Source: Ruegeria sp. AD91A
GTDB lineage: Bacteria; Pseudomonadota; Alphaproteobacteria; Rhodobacterales; Rhodobacteraceae
DNA length: 64,000 bases
Assembly (NCBI RefSeq): GCF_003443535.1
Contig: NZ_CP031946.1
Coordinates: 1,240,001-1,304,000 of the forward strand
Reading direction: 5' to 3'
Position numbers and translations under genes: made by a program. The notes beneath the pieces were generated by a model. It made no database searches. It saw only the letters and a list, made by a program, of their open reading frames with translations, and was not told the DNA's origin. This document shows, piece by piece, positions 8,608 through 18,273 of the stretch. The first letter of the stretch is position 1. Each line of letters starts with the position of its first letter.

Positions 8608-9896
8608 CCCGCCATACGTTCAGCCAGATCACGGGCGCGACCTCCGGTGCGCAGCATCGACCAGATCGCGTCTGTCTCATCCGTCCCGATCAGCTTCGAT
8701 GCTTTGACGCGTACACGATCCTCGCGGTCAGATAGCGACATTGGGGTCATCAGGTCATGCGTTGTCTCGCGGCGAACACCGTCGCGACGCAGCAAGGCCA
8801 GATGCGCCTGCGTTTCCGACAGGCTTTCATCCGCTTCGACCGTGATGCGGTCTTGCAGAGACGTCATGCGCGGGTCCGCGCAGACCTTGTCGGTGTAGCT
8901 GCCCGGCAAAGCCGTATCATACCCCAGCGCCTGCATCGCGATGACCGTTCGGTAAGAGAATTTTGCCCCCAGCCCGGTTGTGGGCGACAGCTGATTGCAA
9001 ACGCTCATCCATCGGGGATGGGTTTTGATTTTGAGCTCGGCCACTTCGGGTTCCGCAATGTCCAGAGCGCGTGCCGCTTCCAACGCCGCGTGCAGGCCGT
9101 GACAACAGGCGTGGAACTTGTGGCTTACCGTTTCGAACAGCCATTCATCGCCCAAACCATCCAGCGCGTTTTGATCCGCTGCACCCTGATGGGTCGCGCC
9201 AAATCCGTACGTGCCTTCCAACGCGTCGGCGTTGGCCTGAAATCCACGCTGAACAAGCAGAGCCGTCTCAACCCCGGCCGAAGCGGCTAGCCCGGCATTG
9301 TAAGGCTTGCCCATGGTTCCGAACTGGGCCTTCAGCCCAGCCGCGCGCGTTGCTGTCAAACCCAATACGGACCGCATCTGGGTTTTATCCAGTCCTAGCA
9401 ACCGACCGACGGCGACGGCAGCTCCGAATGCACCGGATGTCGCTGTCTGATGAAACCCGGCCTGATAATGGCCCCTGCCCAGCCACAGGCCGACACGGAT
9501 TGAAGTTTCCATCCCGACCAGCGCGGCTTCGAGTAAGTCAACCAGAATGCGGTCATCCCATTCGGCTACGGCAAGGACGGCAGGTAGAATGGCAACTGAA
9601 GGATGCCCGATATGCGCAAAATGCGTGTCGTCGTAATCCAGCGCATGGGAAACAGTTCCGTTCACCAAAGCTGCGCCGCGCAAAGGGGCCGCGCCTCCGC
9701 CGAACAGATGGGCCTGAGCGTTCCCGCCCTCGGCCAGAACCATATCGCGAACCGTACAAGACACGGGCTCGGAGGCCCCAGCACGACCAACTGCAACCCA
9801 ATCCAGAACAGACAGAGATGTGACAACCCTCGCCTGAGCCGTCGTTGAAACCGGGCCCGCCGCGAAGGTGGCCAATGCTGCTGTGAAATCCGTCAT
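8604..9896 (-). CDS. MmgE/PrpD family protein
   Basis: A 430-residue member of the family that contains 2-methylcitrate dehydratase, cis-aconitate decarboxylase and related proteins. Diagnostic segments are HALDYDDTH near residue 85, the HPSVAILPA stretch, [11 protein letters not shown] and [10 protein letters not shown]. There is no 2-methylcitrate cluster next to it, so PrpD itself is unlikely; in Roseobacters such stand-alone copies are of unknown substrate. Its start lies close to the window of a RatA-like gene on the same strand. The C-terminal part has the usual family cysteine-histidine pair ([11 protein letters not shown]). Confidence 0.85.
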   Translation of the reverse strand: MTDFTAALATFAAGPVSTTAQARVVTSLSVLDWVAVGRAGASEPVSCTVRDMVLAEGGNAQAHLFGGGAAPLRGAALVNGTVSHALDYDDTHFAHIGHPSVAILPAVLAVAEWDDRILVDLLEAALVGMETSIRVGLWLGRGHYQAGFHQTATSGAFGAAVAVGRLLGLDKTQMRSVLGLTATRAAGLKAQFGTMGKPYNAGLAASAGVETALLVQRGFQANADALEGTYGFGATHQGAADQNALDGLGDEWLFETVSHKFHACCHGLHAALEAARALDIAEPEVAELKIKTHPRWMSVCNQLSPTTGLGAKFSYRTVIAMQALGYDTALPGSYTDKVCADPRMTSLQDRITVEADESLSETQAHLALLRRDGVRRETTHDLMTPMSLSDREDRVRVKASKLIGTDETDAIWSMLRTGGRARDLAERMAG

Positions 9897-9933
9897 GGGC
9901 GCAGTCTAGCGTGCGCCCTTGCAGGGTAAAGGC

Positions 9934-10380
9934 CTAGCCGTAGAGTTCTTTCGCACGTGCCTCGAAGGCGCGCACAATCCGCTGCATGGCTTCGTTGAAC
10001 ACAACCCCGATAATCCCTTGCAGGATGGCGTTCTTGAACTCGAAATCCACATGGAACGAGATGTTGCAACCCCCATCGGGCGCGTCCTCGAACTGCCAGT
10101 CGGATTTCATGTATTTGAAAGGTCCGTCGAGATATTCGGTGTCGATCTTTTTCTGATCGGAAAACAGAGTCACCCGGCTGCCGAACCGTTCGCGGAACAC
10201 TTTGAACGAGATGACCAGATCGGCCTCCATCACCTCGGCCTCACCAACCGCATAGGTCTTGCGGATCCGGGCCGCGGCGCACCAGGGCAGAAACTTGGGG
10301 TAACTGCCTACATCCGCAACAAGATCATACATCTGCTGGGCTGTGTATGGCAGGTGGCGGGTTTCCGAATGGATTGGCAT
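9934..10380 (-). CDS. RatA/COQ10-type START-domain protein
   Basis: A 148-residue single-domain protein of the polyketide cyclase/START fold. Family hallmarks are the ETRHLPY opening, [17 protein letters not shown] and the [13 protein letters not shown] segment. Bacterial relatives include E. coli RatA, and mitochondrial relatives are COQ10, which binds ubiquinone; in alphaproteobacteria a quinone-chaperone role is the more likely reading. I start at ATG 10380 (MPIHSETR), the conserved N-terminus, rather than at the upstream ATG 10416. It is divergent from hpt with a gap of only 72 bases. Calling it a toxin on the RatA name would be unsupported. Confidence 0.8.
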   Translation of the reverse strand: MPIHSETRHLPYTAQQMYDLVADVGSYPKFLPWCAAARIRKTYAVGEAEVMEADLVISFKVFRERFGSRVTLFSDQKKIDTEYLDGPFKYMKSDWQFEDAPDGGCNISFHVDFEFKNAILQGIIGVVFNEAMQRIVRAFEARAKELYG

Positions 10381-10452
10381 GATGTCCGGTATTTGCAGGT
10401 GACAATGGCGCGTCATGTCGTATGTTGCGCGCCAAAGATCAAGGGGGCTGCG

Positions 10453-10995
10453 ATGACTAACCGCGCATATGTGATAGATGAGATGATCTCGGCCAAGGCC
10501 ATCGCTGCCCGAATCGAGGAGTTATGCCGCGAGATAACGGATGAGTTCGGCGATACGGACAAGCTGGTCGTCGTGGGATTGCTACGCGGCAGTTTCGTCT
10601 TCATCGCCGATCTGGTACGTGAGCTGGATCTTCCCATCGAGGTAGATTTTCTTGAGGCATCCTCTTACGGTGATGCGATGGAAAGCAGCCGGGAAGTCCG
10701 CATTCTCAAAGACTTGCGCGGCGCGATTGAAAGTCGCGACGTGCTTGTTGTCGAAGATATCGTCGATACGGGCCACACACTGAACCATGTCACCAAGTTG
10801 CTTCAAAGCCGCAAGCCCTCTCGTTTGAAGTCCATTGCGTTGCTCGACAAACCCAGCCGTCGCGAAGTTGATTTCCGGTCAGACTGGATTGGCTTTGAAA
10901 TTCCGGATGAATTCGTCGTGGGCTACGGGATCGATTACGCTCAGCGCAACCGCAACTTGCCCTTTATCGGCAAGGTTCGGTTTACCGAGGACTAG
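10453..10995 (+). CDS. hpt: hypoxanthine phosphoribosyltransferase
   Basis: Purine salvage enzyme that makes IMP (and GMP) from the free base and PRPP. The 180-residue product has the PRPP-binding [12 protein letters not shown] motif, the GLLRGSFVF loop and the C-terminal [15 protein letters not shown] region typical of bacterial Hpt. ATG 10453 follows an AAGGGGG ribosome site and matches the family N-terminus ([13 protein letters not shown]); the frame is open far upstream but without similarity. No operon partner is apparent. Confidence 0.93.
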   Translation: MTNRAYVIDEMISAKAIAARIEELCREITDEFGDTDKLVVVGLLRGSFVFIADLVRELDLPIEVDFLEASSYGDAMESSREVRILKDLRGAIESRDVLVVEDIVDTGHTLNHVTKLLQSRKPSRLKSIALLDKPSRREVDFRSDWIGFEIPDEFVVGYGIDYAQRNRNLPFIGKVRFTED

Positions 10996-11115
10996 ATGCA
11001 CTTTTGTTGGGCAGTTTGAAGCTCAGCTTTGCACGCTAAATTCAAAAATCCGAATAATAATAGACAAGCTAAATTGTGTCCGATTACTCTCCTTATCAAC
11101 TTAGGGGGATTATCG

Positions 11116-11472
11116 ATGAAGCGGATTGTTGCGACAGCTGGTGTCGTTATGGCGATCGTGGCACTTTCAAGTTCGGGTGCTGCAAAGGACAACAAGGGCA
11201 AAGGGCAAGGTGCCAATAAAAACAAGGTAGAGAAATCTATCAAGTCAAACGGCAAAGCTGTTCCGCCCGGTCAAATCAAAAGATATACGCGTGGCCAGAA
11301 GTTGCCCGATGATCTGAGTTTCGATTACATTGACGACCTCGGAAACTGGAAGCTTAAGCCGTTGGGACCCGGCCAGCGCTATATCCGGGTAGATGATGAA
11401 ATTCTCTCGATATCTGATGATACGAAGACAGTTATAGAAGCCGTTGGAATCGTTGGTGATCTGGTCAATTGA
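11116..11472 (+). CDS. small secreted RcnB/CigR-like protein
   Basis: A 118-residue protein with a signal peptide (MKRIVATAGVVMAIVAL, cleavage near SGAA) followed by a lysine- and glycine-rich linker and a C-terminal module with the pattern RYTRGQKLPDD ... PGQRYIRVDDEILSIS, which resembles the RcnB/CigR family of periplasmic proteins. Its role is unknown; RcnB itself affects nickel and cobalt homeostasis. The start at ATG 11116 is backed by an AGGGGGA site. It stands alone and ends 11 bases from the convergent M20 gene. Confidence 0.65.
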   Translation: MKRIVATAGVVMAIVALSSSGAAKDNKGKGQGANKNKVEKSIKSNGKAVPPGQIKRYTRGQKLPDDLSFDYIDDLGNWKLKPLGPGQRYIRVDDEILSISDDTKTVIEAVGIVGDLVN

Positions 11473-11483
11473 GTGGATCGCGT

Positions 11484-12635
11484 CTAGCAGGTTTTGTGAA
11501 GCACGACATCAATCGCACTCAGAAAAATCCCGGTTCCAATCGGAATAAGCGCATCCGGGAAGTCATAGTCCGGGTTGTGCAGTTGCGGATGGTCCTGCCC
11601 CGCCCCCAACCAGAACATGGCCGCCTTGGCGCTTTTGCCAAACTGGCCGAAGTCTTCGGAAAAACGCTGTGGCTGATCGACCAGCATGCAGGCGACGTCC
11701 TGATCGGCAAAGGCCTTTGCCAGAACCGTATCAGCTTCGGGATCATTGACACAGGCATCGAACACCTCGTCATAGCTGATTTCCACCGCCAACCCTTCGA
11801 CCTTCGCTATTTCGGCAACCAGGGATTCGGCCTCGGCCATCAGGCGCTCCATCCGCGCGTCCGAAACCGTGCGCAGGGTCACCCATAGTTCGGCCTGCCC
11901 CGGTGCGACGCCGACTGTGCGCTCGCCCAGAGTGGCATGGGTGACTGTGGTCAGAGCGTAGTCGTCATCCAATTCACCGCCCGCCCCCAATCCGGCCAAT
12001 GCCAGCATCAGCCTGGACAAGGCACCTGCCGGCGACACGCCATCTTGCGGGGCAGCTGCATGTGACGTCTTGCCTGTCAGAACAATTTGCATCCCACGCG
12101 AGGCGCAGTTCGCGGGACCTACACACAGCTCTACTGCGCCCAGTTCCAGCCCCGGCAAGTTATGCAGAGACAGCACGATGTCAGGCGAAACCTCAGCGAA
12201 CTGAGGATCGGCCCGGTAAGCAATCGCACCATGTCCGGTTTCTTCGGCGGGTTGGAAAATCAGAACCACGCGGCCAGACTTCGGGCGTTGTTCCTTCAAC
12301 GCTTCCGCCACCCCGAGAACCATCACCATGTGGCCATCATGGCCGCACAGATGCCCTTTGCCTGCAATCTGAGACGCATAAGCCAGATCCGAGAGTTCCT
12401 GAATTGGCAGTCCATCCAGTTCGCATCGAATTCCAACTGTGGGGCCGGGAACGTTGCTTTCGTAAACGGCAGCAACACCGTGCCCGCCAATGCCGCACAG
12501 AACCCTGTCTGCACCCGCTTGGCGCAAAAGATCAGCAACCCGCGCTGCGGTATTTTCCTCCTGCCCCGAAAGCTCCGGGTGTTGATGAAACTCGTGGCGC
12601 AAGCTGATGAGCTGCGCGATCCGCTCCGGTGTCAC
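11484..12635 (-). CDS. M20 family amidohydrolase (hippurate hydrolase/N-acyl amino acid hydrolase type)
   Basis: A 383-residue metal-dependent amidohydrolase of the M20D group. Visible motifs include [13 protein letters not shown], the metal-binding [20 protein letters not shown] with the catalytic glutamate, and [11 protein letters not shown] in the dimerisation domain. Such enzymes hydrolyse N-acyl amino acids or indole and hippurate conjugates. Its ATG overlaps the lipA stop by four bases, so it is translated from the lipA transcript, although a functional link with lipoate synthesis is not obvious. Substrate cannot be given. Confidence 0.85.
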   Translation of the reverse strand: MTPERIAQLISLRHEFHQHPELSGQEENTAARVADLLRQAGADRVLCGIGGHGVAAVYESNVPGPTVGIRCELDGLPIQELSDLAYASQIAGKGHLCGHDGHMVMVLGVAEALKEQRPKSGRVVLIFQPAEETGHGAIAYRADPQFAEVSPDIVLSLHNLPGLELGAVELCVGPANCASRGMQIVLTGKTSHAAAPQDGVSPAGALSRLMLALAGLGAGGELDDDYALTTVTHATLGERTVGVAPGQAELWVTLRTVSDARMERLMAEAESLVAEIAKVEGLAVEISYDEVFDACVNDPEADTVLAKAFADQDVACMLVDQPQRFSEDFGQFGKSAKAAMFWLGAGQDHPQLHNPDYDFPDALIPIGTGIFLSAIDVVLHKTC

Positions 12636-13582
12636 GCCTGCTGCAACTTTGCTTGCCGAGCCGCGCGAAGCCGGGCGAAATCGTCACCCGCGTGATACGA
12701 AGACCGGGTCAGAGGCGTCGCGGATACCATCAGGAACCCCTTGCCATAGGCCGCCTTTTCGTAAGATGCGAACTCTTCCGGCGTTACGAACCGATCCACT
12801 CCGTGATGTTTCGGAGTCGGTTGCAGGTACTGGCCGATGGTCAGGAAATCGATATCCGCCGCGCGCATGTCGTCCATGACCTGACGCACTTGCTGTTCAT
12901 TTTCACCCAACCCGACCATGATGCCCGATTTGGTGAAGATGGACGGATCAAGCTCTTTCACGCGCTGCAGCAGGCGCAAGGAATGGAAGTATCGCGCACC
13001 CGGGCGGACTTCGGGATAGAGGCCCGGAACCGTTTCCAGATTGTGGTTGAACACATCCGGTTTCGCTTCGACCACAATCTCAAGGACATCCTCATCACAT
13101 TTCAGGAAGTCAGGCGTCAGAATCTCGATCGTGGTTTTCGGAGAACGATGACGCACCGCGCGAATGGTCTGCGCAAAATGCTCAGCCCCGCCATCTTGCA
13201 GATCATCGCGGTCCACCGAGGTGATCACCACATGGTTCAGGCCGAGTTTTTCAACCGCGTGAGCCACGCGTCCGGGCTCAAACGCGTCAAGATCGTCGGG
13301 GCGACCGGTTGCAATATTGCAGAAGGTGCAGCCGCGCGTACAAATCTCGCCCATGATCATCATGGTGGCATGGCCCTGGCTCCAGCACTCTCCTACGTTG
13401 GGGCACCCGGCTTCTTCGCAGACCGTCACCAGATTGTTGTCGCGCATGATCCGCCGCGTGTCCGCATAGCCTTTGCCGCCAGGTGCTTTGACCCTGATCC
13501 AACTTGGTTTCTTGGGCTGTGCATTGTCCGGACGATGAGCTTTTTCCGGATGGCGCTGTTCGGGGATCTTCAGATCTCGCAC
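12632..13582 (-). CDS. lipA: lipoyl synthase
   Basis: Radical SAM enzyme that inserts two sulfurs into protein-bound octanoyl groups to make the lipoyl cofactor of 2-oxoacid dehydrogenases. The 316-residue product has both iron-sulfur motifs: the auxiliary-cluster cysteines C55, C60 and C66 in [12 protein letters not shown] and the radical SAM cysteines C81, C85 and C88 in CTRGCTFC. The C-terminal RSSY serine motif that ligates the auxiliary cluster is present. It is the first gene of a two-gene unit with the M20 amidohydrolase. Confidence 0.97.
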   Translation of the reverse strand: MRDLKIPEQRHPEKAHRPDNAQPKKPSWIRVKAPGGKGYADTRRIMRDNNLVTVCEEAGCPNVGECWSQGHATMMIMGEICTRGCTFCNIATGRPDDLDAFEPGRVAHAVEKLGLNHVVITSVDRDDLQDGGAEHFAQTIRAVRHRSPKTTIEILTPDFLKCDEDVLEIVVEAKPDVFNHNLETVPGLYPEVRPGARYFHSLRLLQRVKELDPSIFTKSGIMVGLGENEQQVRQVMDDMRAADIDFLTIGQYLQPTPKHHGVDRFVTPEEFASYEKAAYGKGFLMVSATPLTRSSYHAGDDFARLRAARQAKLQQA

Positions 13583-13780
13583 GGTCGTTTTCCTGACTTT
13601 GGGTCAACTCTTGTCGCTCATAACATAGACAGAAGCGCGGTGTTACACCAGCGGCGCATAGCCGCTATGCGTCGCAACCGCGCAATCGCAGAAAGCCATC
13701 ATGCGCACATCAGTATTTCCGTATTAAATTTAATAATTAGCGGAATGTTGACCCTATTCGCGATCGCAGCATTTCCTCGA

Positions 13781-13809
13781 TTGAATGCGGTTTAGAACTG
13801 TTTTAATTC
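13781..13809 (+). promoter_or_regulatory. candidate sigma-70-type promoter of the peroxiredoxin gene
   Basis: TTGAAT and TAATTC are separated by 17 bases, 37 bases before the peroxiredoxin ATG, inside a 263-base gap divergent from lipA. The match is partial, so this is a suggestion. The rest of that gap is AT-rich with no small gene that I can support. Confidence 0.3.
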
Positions 13810-13845
13810 ACACCAAAACCACATGTGAATCACAGGAGTTTGACT

Positions 13846-14394
13846 ATGAAATCCGGTGCAAAACTGCCCGACGTGACCTTTCACACCCGTGTCCGCGACG
13901 ATTCCATCGAAGGACCAAACCCATTCCGTTGGGAAGACAAGACGACAGCTGACTATTTCGCCGGTAAGCGCGTAATCCTGTTCTCACTGCCAGGCGCGTT
14001 CACCCCGACCTGCTCGACTTTCCAGCTTCCCGGTTTTGAAAACGGCTATGCCGATTTCACGGCGATGGGGATCGACGAAATCTACTGCATGTCCGTCAAC
14101 GACAGCTTCGTGATGAACAAATGGGCGCAGGATCAGGGCTTGAAGAACGTTAAGGTCATCCCCGACGGATCGGCAGAGTTCACCCGGAAAATGGGCATGT
14201 TGGTCGACAAGGACAATCTGGGTTTTGGTATGCGCTCATGGCGCTATGCGGCCATCGTCGATGATGGTGTCGTCGAAGCGTGGTTCGAAGAGCCCGGCTT
14301 GATGGATAACTGTCCAGAAGACCCTTATGGCGTGTCCTCGCCGGAAAATCTGATGAAACACCTGCGGGCGTCTGCAGAACCCGAAATGGCTTAA
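13846..14394 (+). CDS. peroxiredoxin (Prx5/AhpE-like, redoxin domain)
   Basis: Thiol peroxidase of 182 residues that reduces hydrogen or organic peroxides. The peroxidatic cysteine is C56 in PGAFTPTCSTFQLP, a Prx5-group signature; a further cysteine in IYCMSVND and one in DNCPEDP near the C-terminus could be resolving residues. It ends without the glutaredoxin domain found in hybrid Prx5 proteins. An AGGAG site lies seven bases before ATG 13846. It is a single-gene unit closed by a strong terminator and divergent from lipA. Confidence 0.9.
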   Translation: MKSGAKLPDVTFHTRVRDDSIEGPNPFRWEDKTTADYFAGKRVILFSLPGAFTPTCSTFQLPGFENGYADFTAMGIDEIYCMSVNDSFVMNKWAQDQGLKNVKVIPDGSAEFTRKMGMLVDKDNLGFGMRSWRYAAIVDDGVVEAWFEEPGLMDNCPEDPYGVSSPENLMKHLRASAEPEMA

Positions 14395-14409
14395 GCCTCA
14401 AATCCCGAG

Positions 14410-14438
14410 AAAAGGCCCGAATACACCGGGCCTTTTTT
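14410..14438 (+). terminator. rho-independent terminator after the peroxiredoxin gene
   Basis: AAAGGCCCG pairs with CGGGCCTTT around a 7-base loop, followed by a run of six T. It starts 16 bases after the peroxiredoxin stop and also sits just before the stop of the convergent HTH gene, so it may serve both. Confidence 0.85.
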
Positions 14439-14442
14439 CTGT

Positions 14443-15522
14443 TCAGCCGATCAACCGGTCTCGTTCCGCCTGATCCTGATAATGTCGTTTCAATCGTTGC
14501 AAAGCGATCCGCAGAACAATCTTGCCGGATCGTGCTGACCAACCCATTCGCTTTTCCGCCAGTTCCAGTCCTTCCAGATAGCAACAGCACCGCAACGCGA
14601 CATCACTCAGCCCTGGCCCCAGATCGGACAAGGCACGTGCAACCCGATCCTTGGCATCAGAAGCTTCCTTGCCCCCATGGCTTTCACTGTCAAAACTGCC
14701 TCGACCGCCTGTCGTCAGAAAGCGATCCCAGTTCTGTGAAACCTGAGGGCCGATCTGTGCCAACTCAAAGTCTTCGCGCAAGCGCTCTCCGGCGCTGACA
14801 AGGGATTCATCCAAAAACGGCTTTCCGTCACGATCCCTTCTGCGCGCCAACGCTATCAGCGGGCTTTCCGCTGCATTGTATCGAATGCGTTTGGCCCGCT
14901 CGGCAGACCCGCCCGAAGGCTTGGCCTGAAAGGAACTCAGAGCTTCGGCAAAACCAAAGTCTGTCCCGGCACGCGCCTTGTTTTCTGCCTTGGCGATCAA
15001 ATGACTTAGCGCGGTTCGCCCGGCTGTGGAAATCCGATATCGCGAAATACGACCAGGATTGTCGCAGGTTATCCAGTCTTTCAAAGCCAAGGCCTGTGCG
15101 ATCCTGCACTCTACGACCGCGGTTCTAGTTGCCCCTGCCTCGCCGGTGTCGCGTACGACGACAGCCTTGTCCATTTCCTCGGCCACGGCAAGGACCGAAC
15201 CCGTCTCGCTCAGGCGGCGCAACACACGCAGCGCCTCGTTTTCAAACTCTTCTTCAGCGGTGTTTTCTGACCCGATTGCCGGGCCGTCGATGCAATCCGA
15301 AGGTGAAAAATGCGTCTCTGCAAGCGATTGCAAAGCCGCATCCACCAATGGATCGTCGCGGCGCATTTCGATGCGCCTAATTTGCCTGAGGATCGTCGAT
15401 GCATGGCATCCGGCTGATCGAGCTATATCGCGGATCGAGCGACCGGTCTCGGTATGAGCAAGGTACCTTTGCGCCCCCTCTGGAACCCATGCCGGAATGG
15501 TGAAAGCCATGTTGTTTTCCAT
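14443..15522 (-). CDS. HTH protein with C-terminal DUF6456 domain
   Basis: A 359-residue predicted DNA-binding protein. Residues about 10-50 form a helix-turn-helix (ETGRSIRDIARSAGCHASTILRQIRRIE), a middle winged region follows (about 90-160), and the last 130 residues match the DUF6456 domain found widely in Rhodobacterales. The function is not established. I start at ATG 15522 because a GAGGG site lies upstream; ATG 15510 is an alternative. The upstream region holds two CtrA-like sites (15579-15624), which hints at cell-cycle or motility control, but this is inference. Confidence 0.65.
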   Translation of the reverse strand: MENNMAFTIPAWVPEGAQRYLAHTETGRSIRDIARSAGCHASTILRQIRRIEMRRDDPLVDAALQSLAETHFSPSDCIDGPAIGSENTAEEEFENEALRVLRRLSETGSVLAVAEEMDKAVVVRDTGEAGATRTAVVECRIAQALALKDWITCDNPGRISRYRISTAGRTALSHLIAKAENKARAGTDFGFAEALSSFQAKPSGGSAERAKRIRYNAAESPLIALARRRDRDGKPFLDESLVSAGERLREDFELAQIGPQVSQNWDRFLTTGGRGSFDSESHGGKEASDAKDRVARALSDLGPGLSDVALRCCCYLEGLELAEKRMGWSARSGKIVLRIALQRLKRHYQDQAERDRLIG

Positions 15523-15578
15523 AATTATTTGCCCTCGTCGACAAAACAAACTGCCACTTTTCGCCCTCGGAATGCGGG

Positions 15579-15624
15579 TTAACCAATTCTAACTAGAGGT
15601 CCATTCGTTACTCGTTCGTTAACC
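15579..15624. promoter_or_regulatory. two tandem CtrA-like boxes
   Basis: TTAACCAATTCTAAC (15579-15593) and TTACTCGTTCGTTAACC (15608-15624) both resemble the CtrA consensus TTAA-N7-TTAAC; the second has an intact right half TTAACC and correct 7-base spacing. They lie between the divergent DUF6456 and DUF6477 genes. CtrA binding is inferred from motif only. Confidence 0.45.
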
Positions 15625-15762
15625 ACACAAGGCAAGAACCAGATTTGATTAAAAAAGATAAACAGTCGTGAAACCATCGTTCGGAGGGACTCTGACAAAG
15701 GCAACACCCGCTAAGGTTGTGCCACACATGGCCCGTGAAATTTCGAAAAAGGGACACATGAC

Positions 15763-16062
15763 ATGCAGGACCTGATGACAATGATCGCTACCCTCCGCCG
15801 CCCACGCATGCTGGCGCGTGCTGCCAGTTTCGGGGCGCGGGATTACAATCGGGAGAGGCATCTGCAACGCATTCTGGGATACGGTTCGCTGCCCAGTTCA
15901 GGTCAGGCGCTGGTGCGTTTGGTCGAGATGGAAAAAGAGGTAAATGAACAGCGAAAAGAAGACGATGCCGCATACTCACTGGTGCGGCATCTGGATCTGC
16001 TTATTGCGTTGTTGGGTGAGGCGCAGCTGTATCAGGCCAGCCGCGCCTCGGTTCTGCAATAA
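15763..16062 (+). CDS. DUF6477 family small protein
   Basis: A 99-residue basic-to-neutral, probably helical protein starting MQDLMTMIATLRRPRMLARAA, which is the conserved opening of a small family restricted to Rhodobacterales as far as I know. The rest is charged, with a likely coiled segment around VEMEKEVNEQRKEDD. No function is known. It is divergent from the DUF6456 gene with CtrA-like boxes between, and its stop abuts the stop of the convergent MttB homologue with no gap. Confidence 0.6.
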   Translation: MQDLMTMIATLRRPRMLARAASFGARDYNRERHLQRILGYGSLPSSGQALVRLVEMEKEVNEQRKEDDAAYSLVRHLDLLIALLGEAQLYQASRASVLQ

Positions 16063-17607
16063 TCAGGAAAACGCATCCGGCATGGAGGCCTTTTTCTCGG
16101 CGATATAGGCTTCCAGAGCCGCAGCGGTGTCCGGATCCATCTGGGGTTGCTGATAGTTGGCCAGCAAATGTTCAGCCCGAGCTGTGGCCAACGCTCTCGT
16201 GTCACGCGCGCCCTCTTCCTGCCAGGTTTCGTATGGTTTGTAATCCAGCACTTCGGATTTCCAGAAGGATTCCTTGAAGTTGGCCTGCGTGTGGGCACAG
16301 CCGAGATAGTGCCCACCCGGACCGACCTCGCGGATCGCATCCATGGCCTGAGCGTTTTCGTCATATGCAACGCCTTTGGCCAGCGAATGCAATACTCCCA
16401 ACTGATCTGCATCCATGACGAACTTCTCGAAGTCGGCAACCAGACCGCCTTCCAGCCAGCCACAGGAATGCAGCATGAAGTTCACGCCCGACAGAAGGCC
16501 CATGTTCAATGAGTTCGCTGTTTCGTATGCTGCCTGCGCGTCCGGCAATTTCGATCCGCAGAACGAACCAGCCGACCGGTACGGAAGGTTCAGACGACGT
16601 GCCAGCTGGCCGGCACCATAAGTGATATGCGCAGCTTCGGGAGTGCCGAAGGTCGGCGCGCCCGAGTTCATATCGATCGATGTCACGAATGCACCGAAGA
16701 TCGCGGGGGCACCCGGACGGATGATCTGGCTGTAGGCAACGCCGGCCATGACCTCGGCCAGAACCTGCGTCAAAGTACCGGCCACCGAGACCGGCGCCAT
16801 CGCTCCGCCCACGATAAAGGGTGAGATGATGCAGGCCTGATTATTGCGCGCATAAACTTCCAGCGAGCCCATCATCACGTCGTCGAATGTCAACGGCGAG
16901 TTGATGTTGGTCAGCGAGGTCATCACGGTGTTTTCCTGCACGAACTCCTTACCGAACAGGATTTCGCACATTTCAACCGAATCCTGTGCCCGGCTGGGAT
17001 CGGTCACAGAGCCCATGAAAGGCTTGTCCGACAGGGTCATATGCGCCTTCAGCATGTCCAGATGGCGCTTGTTCACCGGAATGTCGGTCGGCTCACACAC
17101 CGTACCGCCCGAGTGGTGCAACCACTTGGACATATAGGCAAGTTTCACGAACTTGTTGAAATCGTCCATGGTTGCATAGCGGCGCCCACCCTGTGCATCA
17201 CGCACGAATGGAGGACCGTAAACCGGGGCTAGAACCATGTTACGGCCACCGATCACAACCGATTTCTCAGGGTTGCGGGCGTGCTGGGTAAACTGGCTGG
17301 GGGCTGTCTTGATCAGCTCACGGGCCAGACCACGCGGGATGCGCACACGCTCACCGTCAATATCTGCGCCTGCGTCACGCCAACGTTCCAGCGCGGCCGG
17401 GTTGTCGACAAAGTTGACGCCGATTTCTTCCAACACGGTTTCAGCGTTGTTTTCGATAATCTCGAGCGCCTCTTCGTTGAGAATCTCGAAATTCGGAATG
17501 TTACGTTCGATGTATTTCGCAGTCTCGATACGAACTGCGGTACGCTCGGCACGGCGGGCAGCGCCACCGCCACCTCTCGCCCTGCGCCGGGTGTTTGCCT
17601 CTGCCAT
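16063..17607 (-). CDS. trimethylamine methyltransferase (MttB) family protein, non-pyrrolysine type
   Basis: A 514-residue TIM-barrel methyltransferase of the MttB superfamily, which passes methyl groups from quaternary or tertiary amines to a corrinoid protein. Matching segments are NFEILNEEALEIIENNAE near the start, VSGGTVCEP-like HHSGGTVCEPTD, and the GAFVTSIDMNSGAP and LLSGVNFMLHSCGW stretches. The frame is uninterrupted, with no in-frame amber codon, so it belongs with the MtgB-like enzymes that lack pyrrolysine and act on substrates such as glycine betaine or other quaternary amines. No corrinoid protein or reactivase gene is visible here. The substrate is unknown. The N-terminus is arginine-rich. 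Confidence 0.88.
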   Translation of the reverse strand: MAEANTRRRARGGGGAARRAERTAVRIETAKYIERNIPNFEILNEEALEIIENNAETVLEEIGVNFVDNPAALERWRDAGADIDGERVRIPRGLARELIKTAPSQFTQHARNPEKSVVIGGRNMVLAPVYGPPFVRDAQGGRRYATMDDFNKFVKLAYMSKWLHHSGGTVCEPTDIPVNKRHLDMLKAHMTLSDKPFMGSVTDPSRAQDSVEMCEILFGKEFVQENTVMTSLTNINSPLTFDDVMMGSLEVYARNNQACIISPFIVGGAMAPVSVAGTLTQVLAEVMAGVAYSQIIRPGAPAIFGAFVTSIDMNSGAPTFGTPEAAHITYGAGQLARRLNLPYRSAGSFCGSKLPDAQAAYETANSLNMGLLSGVNFMLHSCGWLEGGLVADFEKFVMDADQLGVLHSLAKGVAYDENAQAMDAIREVGPGGHYLGCAHTQANFKESFWKSEVLDYKPYETWQEEGARDTRALATARAEHLLANYQQPQMDPDTAAALEAYIAEKKASMPDAFS

Positions 17608-17730
17608 GAGAAAATCCCGTCTGGTTGGTTAGATTGAGCGTTTTGATACAGGTTTGCCAGAACCCAAGCATAGGGATTGCGGCGCTCTGGGGGGAAAAGC
17701 GACATTGCCGCCCCCCAACAAAGCCACCAT

Positions 17731-18180
17731 TTAGTCGGGATCAGCCCCCAACGCTTTTTCCATAGTGAGACCGTTGCCCGCCTGAGCCGTCACTTTCCAA
17801 CCCATGCGCAGATACATGGCAATCGTGCCCTTCATCATCTTATGGGTTCGCAACCTCAGCTTGGATAGTTTGCGCAACCTTGCTTCTTCTTCGGCAAACT
17901 GCATCAATCGCCGCGCGACTCCCTGCCCTTGGGCTTCAGGCGAAACCGCCAGGTTGAACACCATGATTGCGTCGTCGACGCGATCAAAAACGATGGCCCC
18001 GACTATACCGCCGGATATTGCAAGCACGACGTGGTGGGTCTTGATGTCATCCGCGATTCCGGCAGTGACGTCCGGCAGGTCCTCGATCAGGCTTGTTGCA
18101 TCTGCATAGGCACTTTCCAGGCACCGCGTTACCTCATCTGCATCCGCCACATCAGCAGTTCTGAATTTGATCTTCGACAT
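17731..18180 (-). CDS. GNAT family N-acetyltransferase
   Basis: A 149-residue acetyl-CoA-dependent acyltransferase. The acetyl-CoA loop is seen as VSPEAQGQGVARRLM, preceded by the VFNLAV strand and followed by the KLRLRTHKMMKGTIAMYLRMGW segment typical of motif B. Substrate cannot be predicted. It lies 93 bases from guaA, divergently, and is separated from the MttB gene by about 120 bases. Confidence 0.8.
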   Translation of the reverse strand: MSKIKFRTADVADADEVTRCLESAYADATSLIEDLPDVTAGIADDIKTHHVVLAISGGIVGAIVFDRVDDAIMVFNLAVSPEAQGQGVARRLMQFAEEEARLRKLSKLRLRTHKMMKGTIAMYLRMGWKVTAQAGNGLTMEKALGADPD

Positions 18181-18273
18181 AGCACCTGATCTTTCCGCCG
18201 GTTTGACTCAGCTTTTGTATCAAATGATGCCATACCGCTTGCACATGCAAGGCTTGCAACTTATGAGCCGGTT

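Noticed and set aside
9934..10380. RatA toxin of a toxin-antitoxin pair
   Set aside because: The family name is used for START-domain proteins, but there is no antitoxin gene next to it and COQ10-like quinone binding is more likely.
12629..13795. 388-codon open frame opposite lipA
   Set aside because: Antisense to lipA with its intact iron-sulfur motifs; the product has no family character.
16063..17607. Pyrrolysine-containing trimethylamine methyltransferase
   Set aside because: The frame contains no in-frame TAG, so there is no site for pyrrolysine.
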